Shown: positions 23,056 to 35,633 of the stretch, piece after piece
Position numbering within the stretch: the stretch's first letter is position 1
How the letters are laid out: every line of letters begins with the position of its first letter
DNA from: Parasponia andersonii
Lineage: Eukaryota; Streptophyta; Magnoliopsida; Rosales; Cannabaceae
Assembly (NCBI GenBank): GCA_002914805.1
Contig: JXTB01000199.1
Coordinates: forward strand, 447,095-511,094
Direction: 5' to 3'
Length of the DNA stretch: 64,000 nucleotides
Program-made: the position numbers and the translations under genes
The notes under the pieces: generated by a model
Seen by the model: the letters and a program-made list of their open reading frames with translations, nothing else
Told to the model about the DNA's origin: nothing
Database searches by the model: none

Positions 23056-25282
23056 CTAGACGAAGTGAAGAACCAGAGCCCAAACAGGGAAGACCAAGAG
23101 AAGAATAATGCCGACGGTGTTGGATATCCCATGAGTTTGGGTGAATGAGTTTCTAAATCCGCCAGAAGCCCGGATGTGCTCTTGAAGCAGGTAACAGCCG
23201 ATGAGAAGACATATCACAACACCAACCAAACTGTCCCTCAGTGTATGCGCAAAGAAGCTCGGAGCCACAACCAGAAGAAGAATCAAGGAGCCTGGCAACT
23301 CTAACCAATCTGTATGCCACCAAAACTGGCTGTCAGTATGACATAAATAACCCCAATGAAAGAACCCCATTTACAGATGCTAGTGAATTTTCATGTATTT
23401 GAGAAATCTTTATAAGGATTTAGACTTTAAAGAGTGGTTTTAGTGAATGGTTGGAGCATGTTTGTGTCTAGGAAAAACATTGTACGACTAATTAGAGGAG
23501 GGAACCCTATTACAGATTCAGGTGATGCGTAACTTTTCTGGGATCTAAGCTGTCATCGTAGGGTATAGACTTTGTGTTCAGAAATGTTGTTCAACAAAGG
23601 GGAGATTATTGATGATCAATTGATTTTGTACTTGTAATCTGATGGAGCTAACAAGTAGGTGTTTATTTTGGTCAATGTGAGGAGCATGACAAATGAAGCA
23701 GACGTAAGAATAATATCTTAAATTTAATGAAGATATGATAGACTATGATTTGGAATATAGAAAGAGACGACTGCAAAGTGTTCGAAAACCCTACTCGGAA
23801 TACAGGAAATGAATGCCTTCTGATATTGCAATAAAAGAAGTAATTTAGAAAGCCTGTCTAGTATTTGCAAAACTCAGATCAAATTTGCGATCTGGATACT
23901 TACGATCTAGCCTAACTGGAAAGAGAAAAGGACAGAATATTAAGCTTGCAGTAAAATATGTAAAGTGAAAACAAAAAAGATCACACGCAGCAACTGAGCA
24001 TATATACCTGGGAAGTGTCGAGGGAAGAACAGCCTTAGCACAACTGCAACAAAAGCAATCCATTTTCCAACCTCTCCTCTGAATCAAAATGAAGCAAATT
24101 TAGCCGAAGAACATAGAAGAGACATAAAAGATGAAAATTACACCAACAGAATAGACTATCACCTCAGCAAGTGGAAGAGCACTGAGGGAAGACTGAAGAA
24201 AATGTAAGGGATTAGAAGTGAGGTCAGGATATTTGTCTTCCAGTTTGTTCGATCCAAAATCAACAGATAACTGCAATGAAAATGGAAAATAGTTAGGATG
24301 TGAAGAGAAGCACTACATTTTTCAGTTTCGAAAGGAGATTAATGTAGAAATCAAACCAGGAAAATATGTAAACTAGAGACTAAAGTCCGGGTTTGAATAA
24401 GAAATGCAACTTAATCCAAGGCTACTGGGCGCCTACTCAGTGCAATGTGAACCAGAAGCATGTCAGACAAACAAGGAAGATAATGACACCAGAACTCGAG
24501 CCATCAAATTGACCAAGTTACATTAATCAAATTGTTACTCTTCTATTTTAATTTCTTAGCGTAGTATGAACAAGCATAAACTGCCGGTTCATACATTAAA
24601 AAGATAAACTCCATAGATATACAATAGTTCCACCATCATATAATGGAAGTTGGCAGCTTCAGTCGAATAAATATTAATATGATCTAATGATATTTGTCTA
24701 AAGTCTAAGTTATCTTTTTGAACTAAATACAATTATACAACTATCTGAAGTTGGAGACCAGGGCTATAACTATACTTGAAAAACATACGAATATTTATTT
24801 ATCTATTTACTGAAGAAACGTTATAAAAAGAAGGGATATTAAAGAAAATAACTTTTACTGACTTTTCCCTTTAACAATTGTAAAGTCAACATGGGTGAAA
24901 ATCAATAACAAAATTTTTATTGGACAACACGTTACTTACAAATATCATATCATGACAAAAAAAGAAAAGAAAATGGAAACTTTATTGTCACTTTCCCAAT
25001 TCAAGAAATGAAGAAACGTAACCAAATGCAATAAACAAAACATGGGTATTACTCAAATTCATTCAAAACCAACTTTAAAGTGGTAAAAACTAGACCAAGA
25101 AGCACTCACATGGCAGCAAACGAAGCGACCCATTTGAGAAAAGAGGTCCCAAATCCCAACCCACCAAGCTTAGCGGCATGGTTCATAAGCCTCGTGGCCG
25201 CAATCTTTAGATCGTCGATATCAGAATTTATCAAATCAGCAGTGGCTGGATCAGTCTTCATGGCCAAATAATCTCTACCCAT
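23056..25282 (-). CDS. COR413PM: Cold-regulated 413 plasma-membrane protein, 4 exons, 201 aa
   Basis: A multi-pass membrane protein of the cold- and drought-responsive WCOR413 family. Exons on the minus strand are 25282-25110, 24270-24163, 24078-24008 and 23309-23056; all introns are GT-AG and the joined frame is open for 201 residues, the usual family length. Landmarks: MGRDYLAMKTD start, KLGGLGFGTSFLKW, then YLLILDRTNWKTN in exon 2, RGEVGKWIAFVAVVL with FFPRHFPDWLE spanning exons 3-4, and the conserved C-terminal IGCYLLQEHIRASGGFRN and THGISN. At least five hydrophobic spans are visible. An in-frame upstream ATG at 25318 is less likely because family members begin MGR. The family is tied to membrane stabilisation under cold; the exact biochemical role is unknown. 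The plasma-membrane branch is chosen over the thylakoid branch because no transit peptide is present. Confidence 0.93.
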
Positions 25283-25622
25283 TTCGATTTCAGATCTGAA
25301 TCCAATCAAGAGACCCAAAAACGAGAGAAACGATATATGGAAATACTGAGTTCAGGACAATTAAGCTTTCTGGGTAATGGTCTCTGGTTCTGAATTCTCT
25401 ATTGGGAAGCTTTTATAACTACACCCAAAATTAAATTACCTGGTTGGTTTTTCAGCTCAGTGACTCGGCGAGTAAGCTAGAGAACGTGCAAGAGCGTCGA
25501 AATTTCGGATCCTAACTGTATTGCTTTTGTTCGCTTTTGACTCTTGGGTTGTGCCACCTGGGCGGGCGCGCCAATTGGGGACTCGGCGCTGAACGGGGTT
25601 AGGAGTAAGCAATTGTTTACAC

Positions 25623-25652
25623 CACGTGTGAATGTACTGGCGTGCCACGTGG
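25623..25652. promoter_or_regulatory. Paired G-box/ABRE motifs upstream of COR413
   Basis: CCACGTGTG (25622-25630) and CCACGTGG (25645-25652) lie 340-370 bp upstream of the COR413 start codon. Both hold the ACGTG core bound by ABF/AREB bZIP factors, and two close copies are the usual requirement for ABA response. This suits a cold- and drought-induced gene, though binding is inferred. Confidence 0.6.
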
Positions 25653-26117
25653 CGAAATCAGAGAGCAGATAGTACGAGTTTGGGCTCGAACTGATCATAT
25701 TTTTATGACCCAATTTGAATCGTATTGGGGCGTTATTAAGGCCCAAGTTGTGTTGAGACCGGGTTCTTCATCCAGAAATTAGAGAGAGCAATGTTTACAT
25801 TGGGTATCAACTCATGTACTAGATTCAGTTCATGGGGGGAGTATGTAAATTCTTATACCGGGTTAATTGGATTTTAGATTTTGTGTCTCTATGGATATAT
25901 TGATATCACATTTTGTTATCATATTTGAGAACGGCATTTATTTTAAGAAAACCCAAAATTCGGCCTTTTTTGCTAAGTGCCGCCTTTTTAATTTTAGAAT
26001 ATTAGACTCAATACCCTGGGATAAGCGGCAAACTACCACTTTTTTAAGATACATGAATTGAAGTGAACAACAGTTTTTATGCCATGTTAACTATCATTTT
26101 CAGCTGCTAAATTTTTG
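25653..26117. other. Intergenic DNA
   Basis: Distal promoter side of COR413 followed by unremarkable sequence. The open frame at 25867-26061 has no family resemblance. Confidence 0.4.
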
Positions 26118-27307
26118 TGTTTGGTTCGTAAAATGGAATTAGAATGACAATGAAAATCGTAATAGAATAAAATTAGAATAAGAATAAGAATGACATTCCA
26201 TTATTTGGATAAAATTTAGAATCAATATTTGAATAAGAAATACTTTGTTTGATTAAACAGTTGAATAAAATAGGATTATATTATAATTGTCTAAAATACT
26301 CGTATTTTTACAATTCAATATGGATATTTAAGGATAAAAGTTGTAAAGTGACTTTTTAGATATTTGTTAAGAAATAGAATTTTTATTACTTAGGTGGGCA
26401 AGTAGAATTGCAATTCCCTTATTTGATGGAATTAGAATTGCCGTAGAATAAGAATTCCATTGCCCAAATATACAACCAAACAATAGAAAAGACTTTTTAT
26501 TGGAATGGGCATTGGCAGCATACTGAACAGACTTTTATGATGTATTTGGTTGGATGAAATGGACTTTGAAATGGAATGATTATTCCACCAAAAGATCCAT
26601 TCCACTGTTTGGTTTAAAAAGTTGAGTATGGAATAAAAAATCTATTAGAAATCAAATTCCACCAATTAATGGACTTGTGTTTCTATTACTTCTCATAAGG
26701 AATTCTTTTTCCATTACTTAGTTAACTGTTAAATAAAATATTTTTCCATTTTTACCCATCAAATTCATTATTTAGTTTTTACATGCATTTAAAAAATTTA
26801 ATAGTAAATTTTATTATTTCTTTTTTACCCACGAATAGTAATATTTATTTTGCATAATATCAATATGTAAGTTTAAATCTATTACCTTCTAATACCCAAT
26901 TTTTTTTCTTAAATTTATAATATTCAGTTACTTACATGCCTTTAAAAAAAGGCTAAATTGAAAGTAAATTTTGGTACTATATTTTATATTTATAATGTTA
27001 TTTTGTTAAATAAAATATGGATATGTTAATTTAAATATTATTATTTTATAGATTAAAGTAATAACTTACAACTAATTAACTAACTATTCAATAGTTAAAC
27101 TATATATAAGATTTAAAAAATAAGGGTATTATTGTCAATACAACCATTATTCCATTCTATTCCAGCGGGTAACCAAACATAATAATTTTTATTCACAAAT
27201 GATTCTAAGTTTCAACTAAACAATAGAATGTGATTGGCATTCCTATTATAATTCAATTCTATTAAAATTCTCATTGCGATTCTAATTCCATTTCACGAAC
27301 CAAACAT
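26118..27307. mobile_element. MITE-like element with terminal inverted repeats (outer)
   Basis: The left end TGTTTGGTTCGTAAAATGGA is repeated in reverse complement at the right end (TCCATTTCACGAACCAAACA), with extended similarity in the next ~50 bp. There is no transposase. A second element is nested inside. Confidence 0.75.
26541..27180. mobile_element. MITE-like element nested in the outer one
   Basis: Starts TGTATTTGGTTGGATGAAAT and ends in an inverted counterpart containing ATTCTATTCC and GGGTAACCAAACAT. Being internal, it probably inserted after the outer element or belongs to the same family. It is AT-rich and non-coding. Confidence 0.6.
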
Positions 27308-27811
27308 GACTTTAGGATTGATTTAAGTGGGTAAATTAGATTTTTTTTAAATAAAAAAGTTCTATAAATTAGAGTGAAAAAAAATGACTATAATGAATAA
27401 TAAGTTGGGTCTCATACGGTAATGGTCCAATTTTTACAACAGCTGAAATATATCAACTATTTTTGGCGGTAGTAAAGTTTTACTTGAATGCAACATTTTT
27501 CCGTTGAAATTTACGAACTTTTAAAAATGGTCGTAATGTTTATTATGAAATTTTATATACTCAAAGTGGTAGCTTTCTAAGCACAAAATGTTCCTATGAG
27601 GTAAATTTTGAACTTTGATTGTGTTTTTCCTTTCCAAAATATATATATATATATATGCACCAATCCAGTAGGTATTTTTTTTTTTTTTTACCTATGCATA
27701 GGTATCAATTTGGCCAATGAAAATTTAGCATGCACATTTTTTTATTGTAAAAAATAAGAGAGAGAAAGAGCANNNNNNNNNNNNNNNNNNNNNNNNNNNN
27801 NNNNNNNNNNN
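27308..27811. other. Intergenic DNA ending in an assembly gap
   Basis: AT-rich, with an AT run near 27640 and a GAGA tract immediately before 39 N bases (27773-27811). Confidence 0.6.
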
Positions 27812-27918
27812 TAGTCGAGTAGAATAGGAATTAAGTGATAATAAGTATTCTTTTTAATTTATAATAAATGAAAATTATTAATTAAGTCATATTTTTTTAT
27901 TAAAAAATTAAAATAAAT
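27812..27918. repeat. 107-bp direct repeat, partner at 34789-34897
   Basis: Beginning exactly after the N gap with TAGTCGAGTAGAATAGGAAT, this segment is essentially identical to 34789-34897 in the same orientation. Confidence 0.85.
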
Positions 27919-28090
27919 ATACATTATTTAATTTTTTTTCTTTCTCAATTTTTATCATGAAAAGACATGCATAATAAATTTTAATTGGACAAAAAAATAA
28001 AAATAAATACACATTATTTAATATTTTTCTTTCTCAACTTTTATCATGAAAAGACATGCGTAATAAATTTTAATTGGACAAAAAAATATC
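27911..28090. repeat. 91-bp tandem duplication
   Basis: Two units (27911 and 28002) share CATTATTTAAT, TTTATCATGAAAAGACATGC and TAATAAATTTTAATTGGACA with few changes. Confidence 0.8.
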
Positions 28091-29021
28091 TATATATATA
28101 TATCTTATAGGTTAAAAAAAAAAATACATATGTGCCCATTTATGTATATGTATATAATCTTTTGGCTTCTAATGATTTTAACACAATTTTAGTAGCCGGA
28201 AAGGAAACCCTAAAAAAGAAGCTGCAATGATTAACTTTAACACATGACTCAAAATTTTTAAAGATGTTGGGTCTAGTAGCTTAATCTAATCCAGTCAAAC
28301 CAAATCGATTAGTTCTAAAACTCCCAACGGATTAATATTAGACAAATATATTCAATTTGGTTCATTATTTTTCCCTTCAAAGATTAGAAGCATCCCTTTA
28401 TACAATAACTGGATCCAAGAATTTTACAATATATCAATGTAATTATCTTTTTTTTTTTCGATTAAACTTTGAGCCAAATTCTTTTTGTTGAAACTACTGA
28501 TCAAAAACCTTTGGATCATGAAATGGAGAGTTTTTCCATTTCAGAACTTTGCTTTGAATAGTCGTGACAATTACCACCTTTTAATTATGATTGTTTATTC
28601 TTGGTGTGGGCTCTCAATTGTTACAAATTGTGCTTCAATAAATATAAACCGTTGAAACTGACAACCCTAAATATTCATACCTTATCTGATCTCATATATG
28701 GGGCAATCACCAACCACCAACCAATGACTAGCTTTGCACACTACATGCAATAATATTGGATCGTTCTTGTGTGGATTAAAATCTTCTACAAAACCCTGGC
28801 ATTTTTCTAACCCCATTTGGAACTTTATCAGAAAAATAAAAGTTAAAAAGGAAAGTGAAAAGAAAAACCTTATGATGAGTGGATGGTTCAGGTGAGTAGG
28901 GCCTTCATAAGACTTTGAATCTTCCCACGGAAGAAGCAGATTTTCCCTGGACAGAAAGGAGTAATAATCACAAGTGAAGAAAATTATAACACAAAACATA
29001 GATTCATTCAATAAAACATGT

Positions 29022-29078
<57 letters not shown>

Positions 29079-29819
29079 GTTTTTTTTTTTCTAGGTAGGA
29101 CTTGTCACACAATTCAACCCAATCTAAGACAAAGTAGCAAAAGAGCCGCAATCATACCCATGCACCTTCAAATGTCATAATTCTAACATTGAATTGAAGA
29201 AGAAAAGGGTTAAAAAGTCATAAGCATTTTGCATGTGTATGTAACTTACACATATAAACCCTTCGTTAAAGTCTATTCCTTTTCAGTTTCCACACATTAT
29301 GAAACTTATAACAACAACATTCCTTCTCCTTATGAGCTATCCCAATCACCTCAAAAGCAGCGTTTGAGAGAGGGGAGTGGGGAAATCAACCCTCAAATCA
29401 TTAGTTGCATCCGATTGTGATAAATTTATAATTTAGGTGTAACGTCGTCTCACTTGTTATAATCTTTTCGTGTGAAAATTAATTTGCAATGAATAATAGG
29501 AGGTATGTAAATTTTGCTTTCTTATGATAATTGTGATACGTAATGGAATGTAAAATACGTAGTAATAATTTTTTAAACAAAAATTTGGCTAAATCCAACA
29601 CACAAAAATCACTTTTGTTTTTTCATTTTTATTTCAATTTTGGACTTACCAAGGGTCCACACTCTTCAGCTTCTCTCGCTCTCAAGAATTTTCCAATTTT
29701 CACTCACACATAACATGGGACCCAAAAAGAAGAAGAAGAAGAAGAAGAAGACGGAAAGAGAGAGAGAGAGAGAGAGCCAGCCAATGATGACAAAGGATTA
29801 TGATCATGTAAGGTAAGGT
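28091..29819. repeat. Intergenic DNA with CT/AT and GA microsatellites
   Basis: A pure CT run followed by AT repeats occupies about 29021-29078, and GAA/GA repeats occupy 29728-29776. The minus-strand open frame at 28682-29011 is unrecognised and not called. The right end is probably the 3' UTR of the NPH3 gene. Confidence 0.55.
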
Positions 29820-32211
29820 CTATTGTTGATGATGATTTCGTCGTCCTTTTCTCACATCCACAACCGAAGGTTCATGCGAATCACAGACCTGAGTCTTGAA
29901 CTTACACCCGAACCTTTTGGTCAACGACCCCTTCCACCCTTTGACCGAAACAGAACCACCGCCACCCTCACCACGTGGGCCCGCCTTCTTATCGATCTTC
30001 TCGATCACCTTTCTCATGGTGGAACACTCCCTCTCCAGATGGTGCACCCGCGTTCTCATGCTATCCATGTCCAACCGCAGCACCTGGTTCTCCCTCACCG
30101 CCGCCCTCCACGTCTTACTCCCGTCATGACCCACCGCATCCGCCGAAACCCCCGGAACCTCCACCTCGGCGGCGTCGTTTCCGCCCTCGTCGTCGACTCC
30201 TTCCTCGGCCGCCGCCCCCTCTTGCTCTCTTCTCAGGACCGAGGGCCTCCCCGCGTCGGTCTGAGCCGCCTCGACGGCGATGAGATTCTCCGCGATGGCG
30301 TGGCGGAGCTGGAGCTGCTCGAAGAACAGGACCTGAACCACTGCTCGCAGCGGCAGCCGCTCGTTCTGCGCCGCGTGCGTGCACGCCTCGAGCGTCAGCT
30401 TCTGGCAGTCCAAAACGCCGCAGACCCTTTCGCGATCCGAATCCGGTATCGACGGATGAGCCTTTAAACAATAGAGAATACTATTCTGAGTAAATATTAT
30501 AGTATACTCGAGTTCGAATTCTATGGAAGAAAACAATACTAGAAAATACCTTGAGAAACACGTCGACGGCTCTGTACAGACCATCGTGGAAGAGTCTAGC
30601 CTGATCCGGTAGAGACATCGCCAGGTTACAGAACCTTTCCGGCTTCAGATTCGCGTCGGAAGCGATCTCCGATAAGTAACCGTCGATTAATTTCCCGACG
30701 AGCATCAATGCCGGCGATCTGATATCGGGTTCGGCCTCGTCGTCGTCTTCTTCTTCGATTCCGGCCGTGTTTCGGCCATCGATTCCGGCCAAGAAGTGAC
30801 CCAGTATTCTCTCGACGCAATCGACGTCGTATAGTGTTTCGTTCAGGTAGGAATAGCTCGGGATGAGGAGATCGTCTAGAGTGGCTTGCTCGAGCTGGGA
30901 GCCGAGCTTCTTCTCCAATGCCGATTTGCTGGTCTCCGAAATGTTCAGTATGTTGGCCGTTCTCAACAGCCCGAATAAGAACCTTGTGGCGGTTGAAGAT
31001 CGGATGGAGCTTCTCTCTACCGGCAGATTTGATATTATGGTCTCTAAGAGCTCTTTCTGTTCGGTCTCTGAAACTAAGGATGATGACGATGATGAAGACA
31101 AAGGCGGCTTTCGATTGGTCCGTGAGATTCCCGGGATGCATTTCTTGGCGTAGTGAATCAAACAGCTCTCGATCATTTCAGAGCTCAGATCCCTAGCTCT
31201 CATGGCCGAGATTAACCGCTTGAACAGAGGCAAACAAAGTAGCGGTAGCTCTTCCAACCATGAATCGGCATTGGTGGCTCTGGATAGACCTTTTCTCCTT
31301 CGACTGGTCTCAATCCCATTCCATAGACTCTGCTTCGAAGAATCTCGGCCTCCGCCGCCGCTAGTGGCGGCTACTCCGTCGTTCACGGGCCACCCGAACA
31401 GAGTTGGGTCGGTGGAGGAGGCTCTCGAGGCGACTGAGTCGATGCACCGCTGTGAAATCCCCAAGGCCTCCGCTAGGGGCATAAGCTTCTCACACGATTT
31501 CAGAGCTTTAATGGAGTCTTTCAAGCTCTTGAGCAGAGACTGCGAGAAGTATCTCTCTGTCTTGGAAATGAGATTGTCTTCTGAATACTCCTCCGTCATC
31601 TCCAGAAACTCTCCGGCGCAGCGGAGAGGTGCGGCATTGGAAGGGGTCAAGTCGATCTTGACGCCATAGCAGAACTTTGCGGCTAACTCGAAGGTCTCCG
31701 ACCCGCCGGGGAAGTCGGTGAGGACGATATGGCAGTGGACCTCTTCGATTTCGTCACCACCGTCGTCGTAGTCTTCTCCGGCGGCGGGGGCAGAGGTTGA
31801 AGCTTGGTCTCTAATGGAGGAAAATGCATCTGGGTTTGCCTCTTGCTCGGTTATAAGATCATGGAGCTTTCGACTTTTCGACATTAATGGAAACTGGAAA
31901 ACCATTAGAAAATCCCAAAAACCAGTGGCAGAGATGGTTAGTTCAATTGTCCATGGAAGAACCCATGAAGCTTGATGTGTGATATCAATGGAGGAAACTG
32001 ACCTTATGGAGATGGAATGTCATGTCGTCGACTTCGACCACAACGTCGCTCGGCAACCCAGTAGTGCAAAACCTGTGAGAAAGTGGTTCAAATCAAAAGA
32101 TTAAGCCAAATACCATAATGGGTTTTTAGCAGAAGGAATAAAAAGTGCATTTTTTTTTCCTTACCATGCTTGGCCTTTGGAGCTGGGCTTCTCAGCTGCT
32201 GCTTCTGCCAT
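29820..32211 (-). CDS. BTB/POZ-NPH3 family protein, 4 exons, 700 aa
   Basis: A plant-specific NPH3/RPT2-type protein, thought to act as a substrate adaptor of CUL3 ubiquitin ligases and as a plasma-membrane signalling partner of phototropins or PIN trafficking. Minus-strand exons are 32211-32165, 32072-32003, 31893-30550 and 30461-29820 (intron phases 2, 0, 0), all GT-AG. Start [16 protein letters not shown]. The BTB domain (about 17-135) has [28 protein letters not shown] and [10 protein letters not shown]. The NPH3 domain (from about 250) has [18 protein letters not shown] and the C-terminal block [16 protein letters not shown], which also forms a coiled coil. The end carries [19 protein letters not shown] insert with an acidic DDGGDEIEE stretch is visible. 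Closest remembered relatives are the At5g66560-like members, not NPH3 or RPT2 themselves. High-GC exon 4 yields several long spurious frames on the plus strand. Confidence 0.93.
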
Positions 32212-34788
32212 TGTCTCGGGAAAGTCCTTTCTCCTCCTTCTTCTTCTCAAGAAAACCCTTTTCAGAAAACTAGGAAGCCAGATCCATGAAATACCCAGTT
32301 ATTGTTTTCTCTCTCTATATCTTTATGGCTGAATAATTTTAAATAATGTAAGGTATGAGTAGAGTATGGAAAACCGAGAAGTTTTGGAAACCTAAGGATG
32401 GAGCCCTGTAGAGGTAGGTGGAATGAGATTCACAACACTCCAACAACACAGAAAGTTAGTACATGAAAATTGTTTTATTGTGCCTTCATTTGCTGTTGTG
32501 CTTACTAAGCAGAAAATAGAAATTTGACCCAAAAAAAGAGAAATAATAAGGGTCAAGAAGGGTTGGAATCCAAAATAAGTGAGAGAGGACAAACAGAGCT
32601 TGAACAAATTTCGAAAAAGGGGATCATATGATCATCTTCTTTATATTTTTTTCCCCATTTCCTTTTGAAACCGATTCAGTATCCTCACCCACTCCAGCAG
32701 GGACTCTTTGTTTCTTTTCTCCTCTTTTTACCTCAAAGAAAGGAAATTGGGACTCTCAATATTTTATAATTTGCTTAAAACATTATAAGAATACACAATC
32801 ACTATCATCGATATATCACCCATTAACCAAAAACGCATTGCATGCCAACTGGGGTCTCATTGCTTTTGAGTGAATAATAGGAATATTTTAATTGCATTTG
32901 CGTTTCATAATTCTTGAATTTAAAATCATTTTTCCTTTTCTTTGCCTTGGTCAAAACTTTTGGCTTCGGCTTTGCTTAATACCTATATACATTCATTTTG
33001 GTATGAAGACATGGTGTCCTTGATTAAAAAATGAGCCCAAAGAAGGATAGAAATAATGAGTCTTCAATTACTCTCTGATTAAATAATTTGAGACCGTTAT
33101 CTTTAGGAACATCTGAAATCCAAATGAGATAAAGCAATTGGTTTGGGCTATTACTATAGGGTAGGTCCAAAAGCATTAACAATTGAAAGCTAGCCACGGC
33201 CCACATGAGCAAGGAATCAACATATAACTCTCTGTAGTCACCACAACTGGAAGGGATGTTATAATTTCGGTTGGCATGGTTCATACTTAGAGCTATGTGG
33301 AAATTAGTGCTCATGTTCATGTAGATTAACAATTTCTGGTTTTCTGTCTCATTAAGAACTCTGAATATTTTGATATCTGTCTTTCAACTTCGTATTCAAT
33401 CTGAAAGAAGAAAATAAAAAAGGTAAAGGTATGGAGTTTCACTGCAAATTTAATAAATGCATCTACCGTTGTCCCATTTACTTGCATGTATTTATGAGCC
33501 ATCTTTAATGGGCTGAGAGAAGAAGGCAGGGTACAACATCTACCCTTTCATACAAATTCAGTGATAACTTTGAGGTGTCCAAATCCAAACTTTCAAAGAT
33601 ACAGAATAATCAATGTGAACTATTATTATTACCAAATTATAAGACTGTAAATAATATTATTTTGAAAAGGGGGATGGATAGATTAGTAGTAAATGCCAGA
33701 CAGAAAGGCTAATGAGAAAACGAACAAACCCCACTTTGCCTTGAAACTGAATCTTCTGATCTAATAATTATTGTCTTGGGAGGCATTTGAGAGATGGGAA
33801 AATCATTCCAGCATATTACTAATTGTATAAACTCGTACCTTTTATTCAAAAAAAAAAAAATTACTGCATCCAATTGGTTTGGTGACTAATCATTAGGCAG
33901 AACGCAGAATGTATAATAAAAGAAAAAGGATGGGCAAGTTTAGTTGGCACAACTGCTGAGACAATATAATGCCAAACAGCAGAAATCTAAGATCTCTCCC
34001 AAAGTCAGAACATTAATTTAATTGCCTACAACATGGTAGTGTGGGTCACATTGTTTATTTGGTTAGAACTGATGTATCTAATTTCAAAATTTCCCTCTCT
34101 TTCTCTCATAAATATAGCCCATTTATAAATTATTACAAGTGGGTTCAAAAGAAGAGAGCTCAAAAACCATAACAAAGCTATCCAAAAGTACAAAAAAACC
34201 CCATGACTGGGAGCCCTTGAATTGAAGCAATTTGAGCATTATGCACATTATTAGAGGAATTTGATTCTTTTATTTAGTAATTAATTAATCCATACAGTGG
34301 CAAAGGCAGGGCAGGGTTGGTTTTTGTCAATGGTGTATTGACCATACCGTCCATTACATTATTAAAGTATCACTAATCTTCGAGACAAGGTCGAAAGCAT
34401 AATCAAAGTAGAATACGATGGTATTCAACTAAAGACTTGTCTCTCTCCCTTCATTATTTTATAGATATCCCCACCATGAGTCTTGAGATAACAACATCTA
34501 ACAAGCATCCAAGGGATGCCACCTTACCTGCACAAGCAACATCAATCATCAATCCTCAGTAATAAAAAAACTCACAAAAATTCGTATCAATCAAAGCTAC
34601 TCAACACCATGAAGAGATGTATGCCTTAATTTGATGCTTTCTACTTGCACGTCCATTCACAAGATAAATGACAGAATATTTAACCATTTTGACGATGAGA
34701 TGGATTATTTTTTAAGAACATTTCTTATTTAGGATTTTGGTCTTAAATTTGAGTCATATCAAGAATAGGCGTGAAAATTTATTATTCT
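32212..34788. other. Intergenic DNA, including the NPH3 promoter side
   Basis: CT-rich leader sequence lies immediately upstream of the NPH3 start (32212-32320). Beyond it I see no gene; open frames at 32628-32873 and 33024-33332 have no family resemblance. Confidence 0.45.
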
Positions 34789-34897
34789 TAGTCGAGTAGA
34801 ATAGGAATTAAGTGATAATAAGTATTCTTTTTAATTTATAATAAATGAAAATTATTAATTAAGTCATATTTTTTTATTAAAAATATAAAATAAATGA
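34789..34897. repeat. Direct repeat partner of 27812-27918
   Basis: Essentially identical to the segment that follows the scaffold gap at 27812. Both start at the same base, but here the sequence continues leftward without a gap. Confidence 0.85.
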
Positions 34898-35444
34898 CAA
34901 AAAGATCTTCAAGTAAGTTTTCTTGCAGTAAATATGAAAGTTAGATTAAAATCGAGAAGCTTGTTGGAAAAAAGACAAGAACAAAATGACATAATACATG
35001 ATATAAAACTTAGTGATGATAACAGGAATGACCCCTATATTTAGCTACATCGCATCATGTATCCTAGTCCTAAAGCCTAACACAAATGAGCACACCTAGT
35101 AATTTAATCAAATCACATGAGAATCGAGAATGCTATGTGACGCACAAGGTCACAACTTTCGTGTCAAATATTTGAGCACTTCACGTGCGTGTGGAACCCA
35201 CTTTATTGATATCATGGCCCAATGTCCATGGACGTGTTCTAGGAAAAAAGAACACCTTGCGATTTGAACAATTACAGGTGCAGAACTTTAGTGTCAATAG
35301 CTAACGTGTAAGCAGTGTTTTTATCACACTCAAATTACATAATAGTGGTACGGACTTTAACCCTTGTAACAATACTATATGTCTAATGTAAACAAAAATC
35401 CAAACCCAAATCAGTAGTTGTTACCCAGCAAGTGACAAGATCGG
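34898..35444. other. Intergenic DNA and probable 3' UTR of the small Cys-rich gene
   Basis: Nothing recognisable apart from a CACGTG-type motif at 35182. Confidence 0.4.
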
Positions 35445-35633
35445 TCATTTGGATGCCGAGGCTGTGGATGCTTGCTTGGAACCTGAACCTTGGGTTGGTA
35501 TGAAAACTCCAGGCCAGGAGCGGCACTGGCAATGCTTTCCCTTCTCTATGCTGTTGTGCAGACTTGGGAGGTGCTTACCGCACCCTCCCCAGGTGTACTT
35601 TTTACAGGTTTGGCACTCAACTTTGTAGCACAT
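35445..35633 (-). CDS. Small cysteine-rich plant protein of unknown function, 62 aa
   Basis: A single-exon reading frame starts MCYKVECQTCKKYTWGGC and continues with GKH and a KGKHCQCRSWPGV block, ending in a Ser/Ala-rich tail. The arrangement CxxxxCxxC...CGxH...H...CxC could bind zinc. I recognise the MCYKVEC...GKHC.C..WPG pattern as a small conserved plant family without a known function; the recall is from memory. There is no signal peptide or membrane segment, so it should be cytosolic or nuclear. Base composition is more balanced than its AT-rich surroundings, which supports coding status. Confidence 0.7.
   Translation of the reverse strand: MCYKVECQTCKKYTWGGCGKHLPSLHNSIEKGKHCQCRSWPGVFIPTQGSGSKQASTASASK

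Noticed and set aside
28682..29011. 109-codon minus-strand frame with splice-like edges
   Set aside because: Possible donor and acceptor signals exist, but no protein family or flanking exons could be recognised.
29823..30471. Several long plus- and minus-strand frames over the GC-rich last exon of the NPH3 gene
   Set aside because: They are alternative frames of the real NPH3 exon, are rich in Pro/Arg/Ser, and have no family features.
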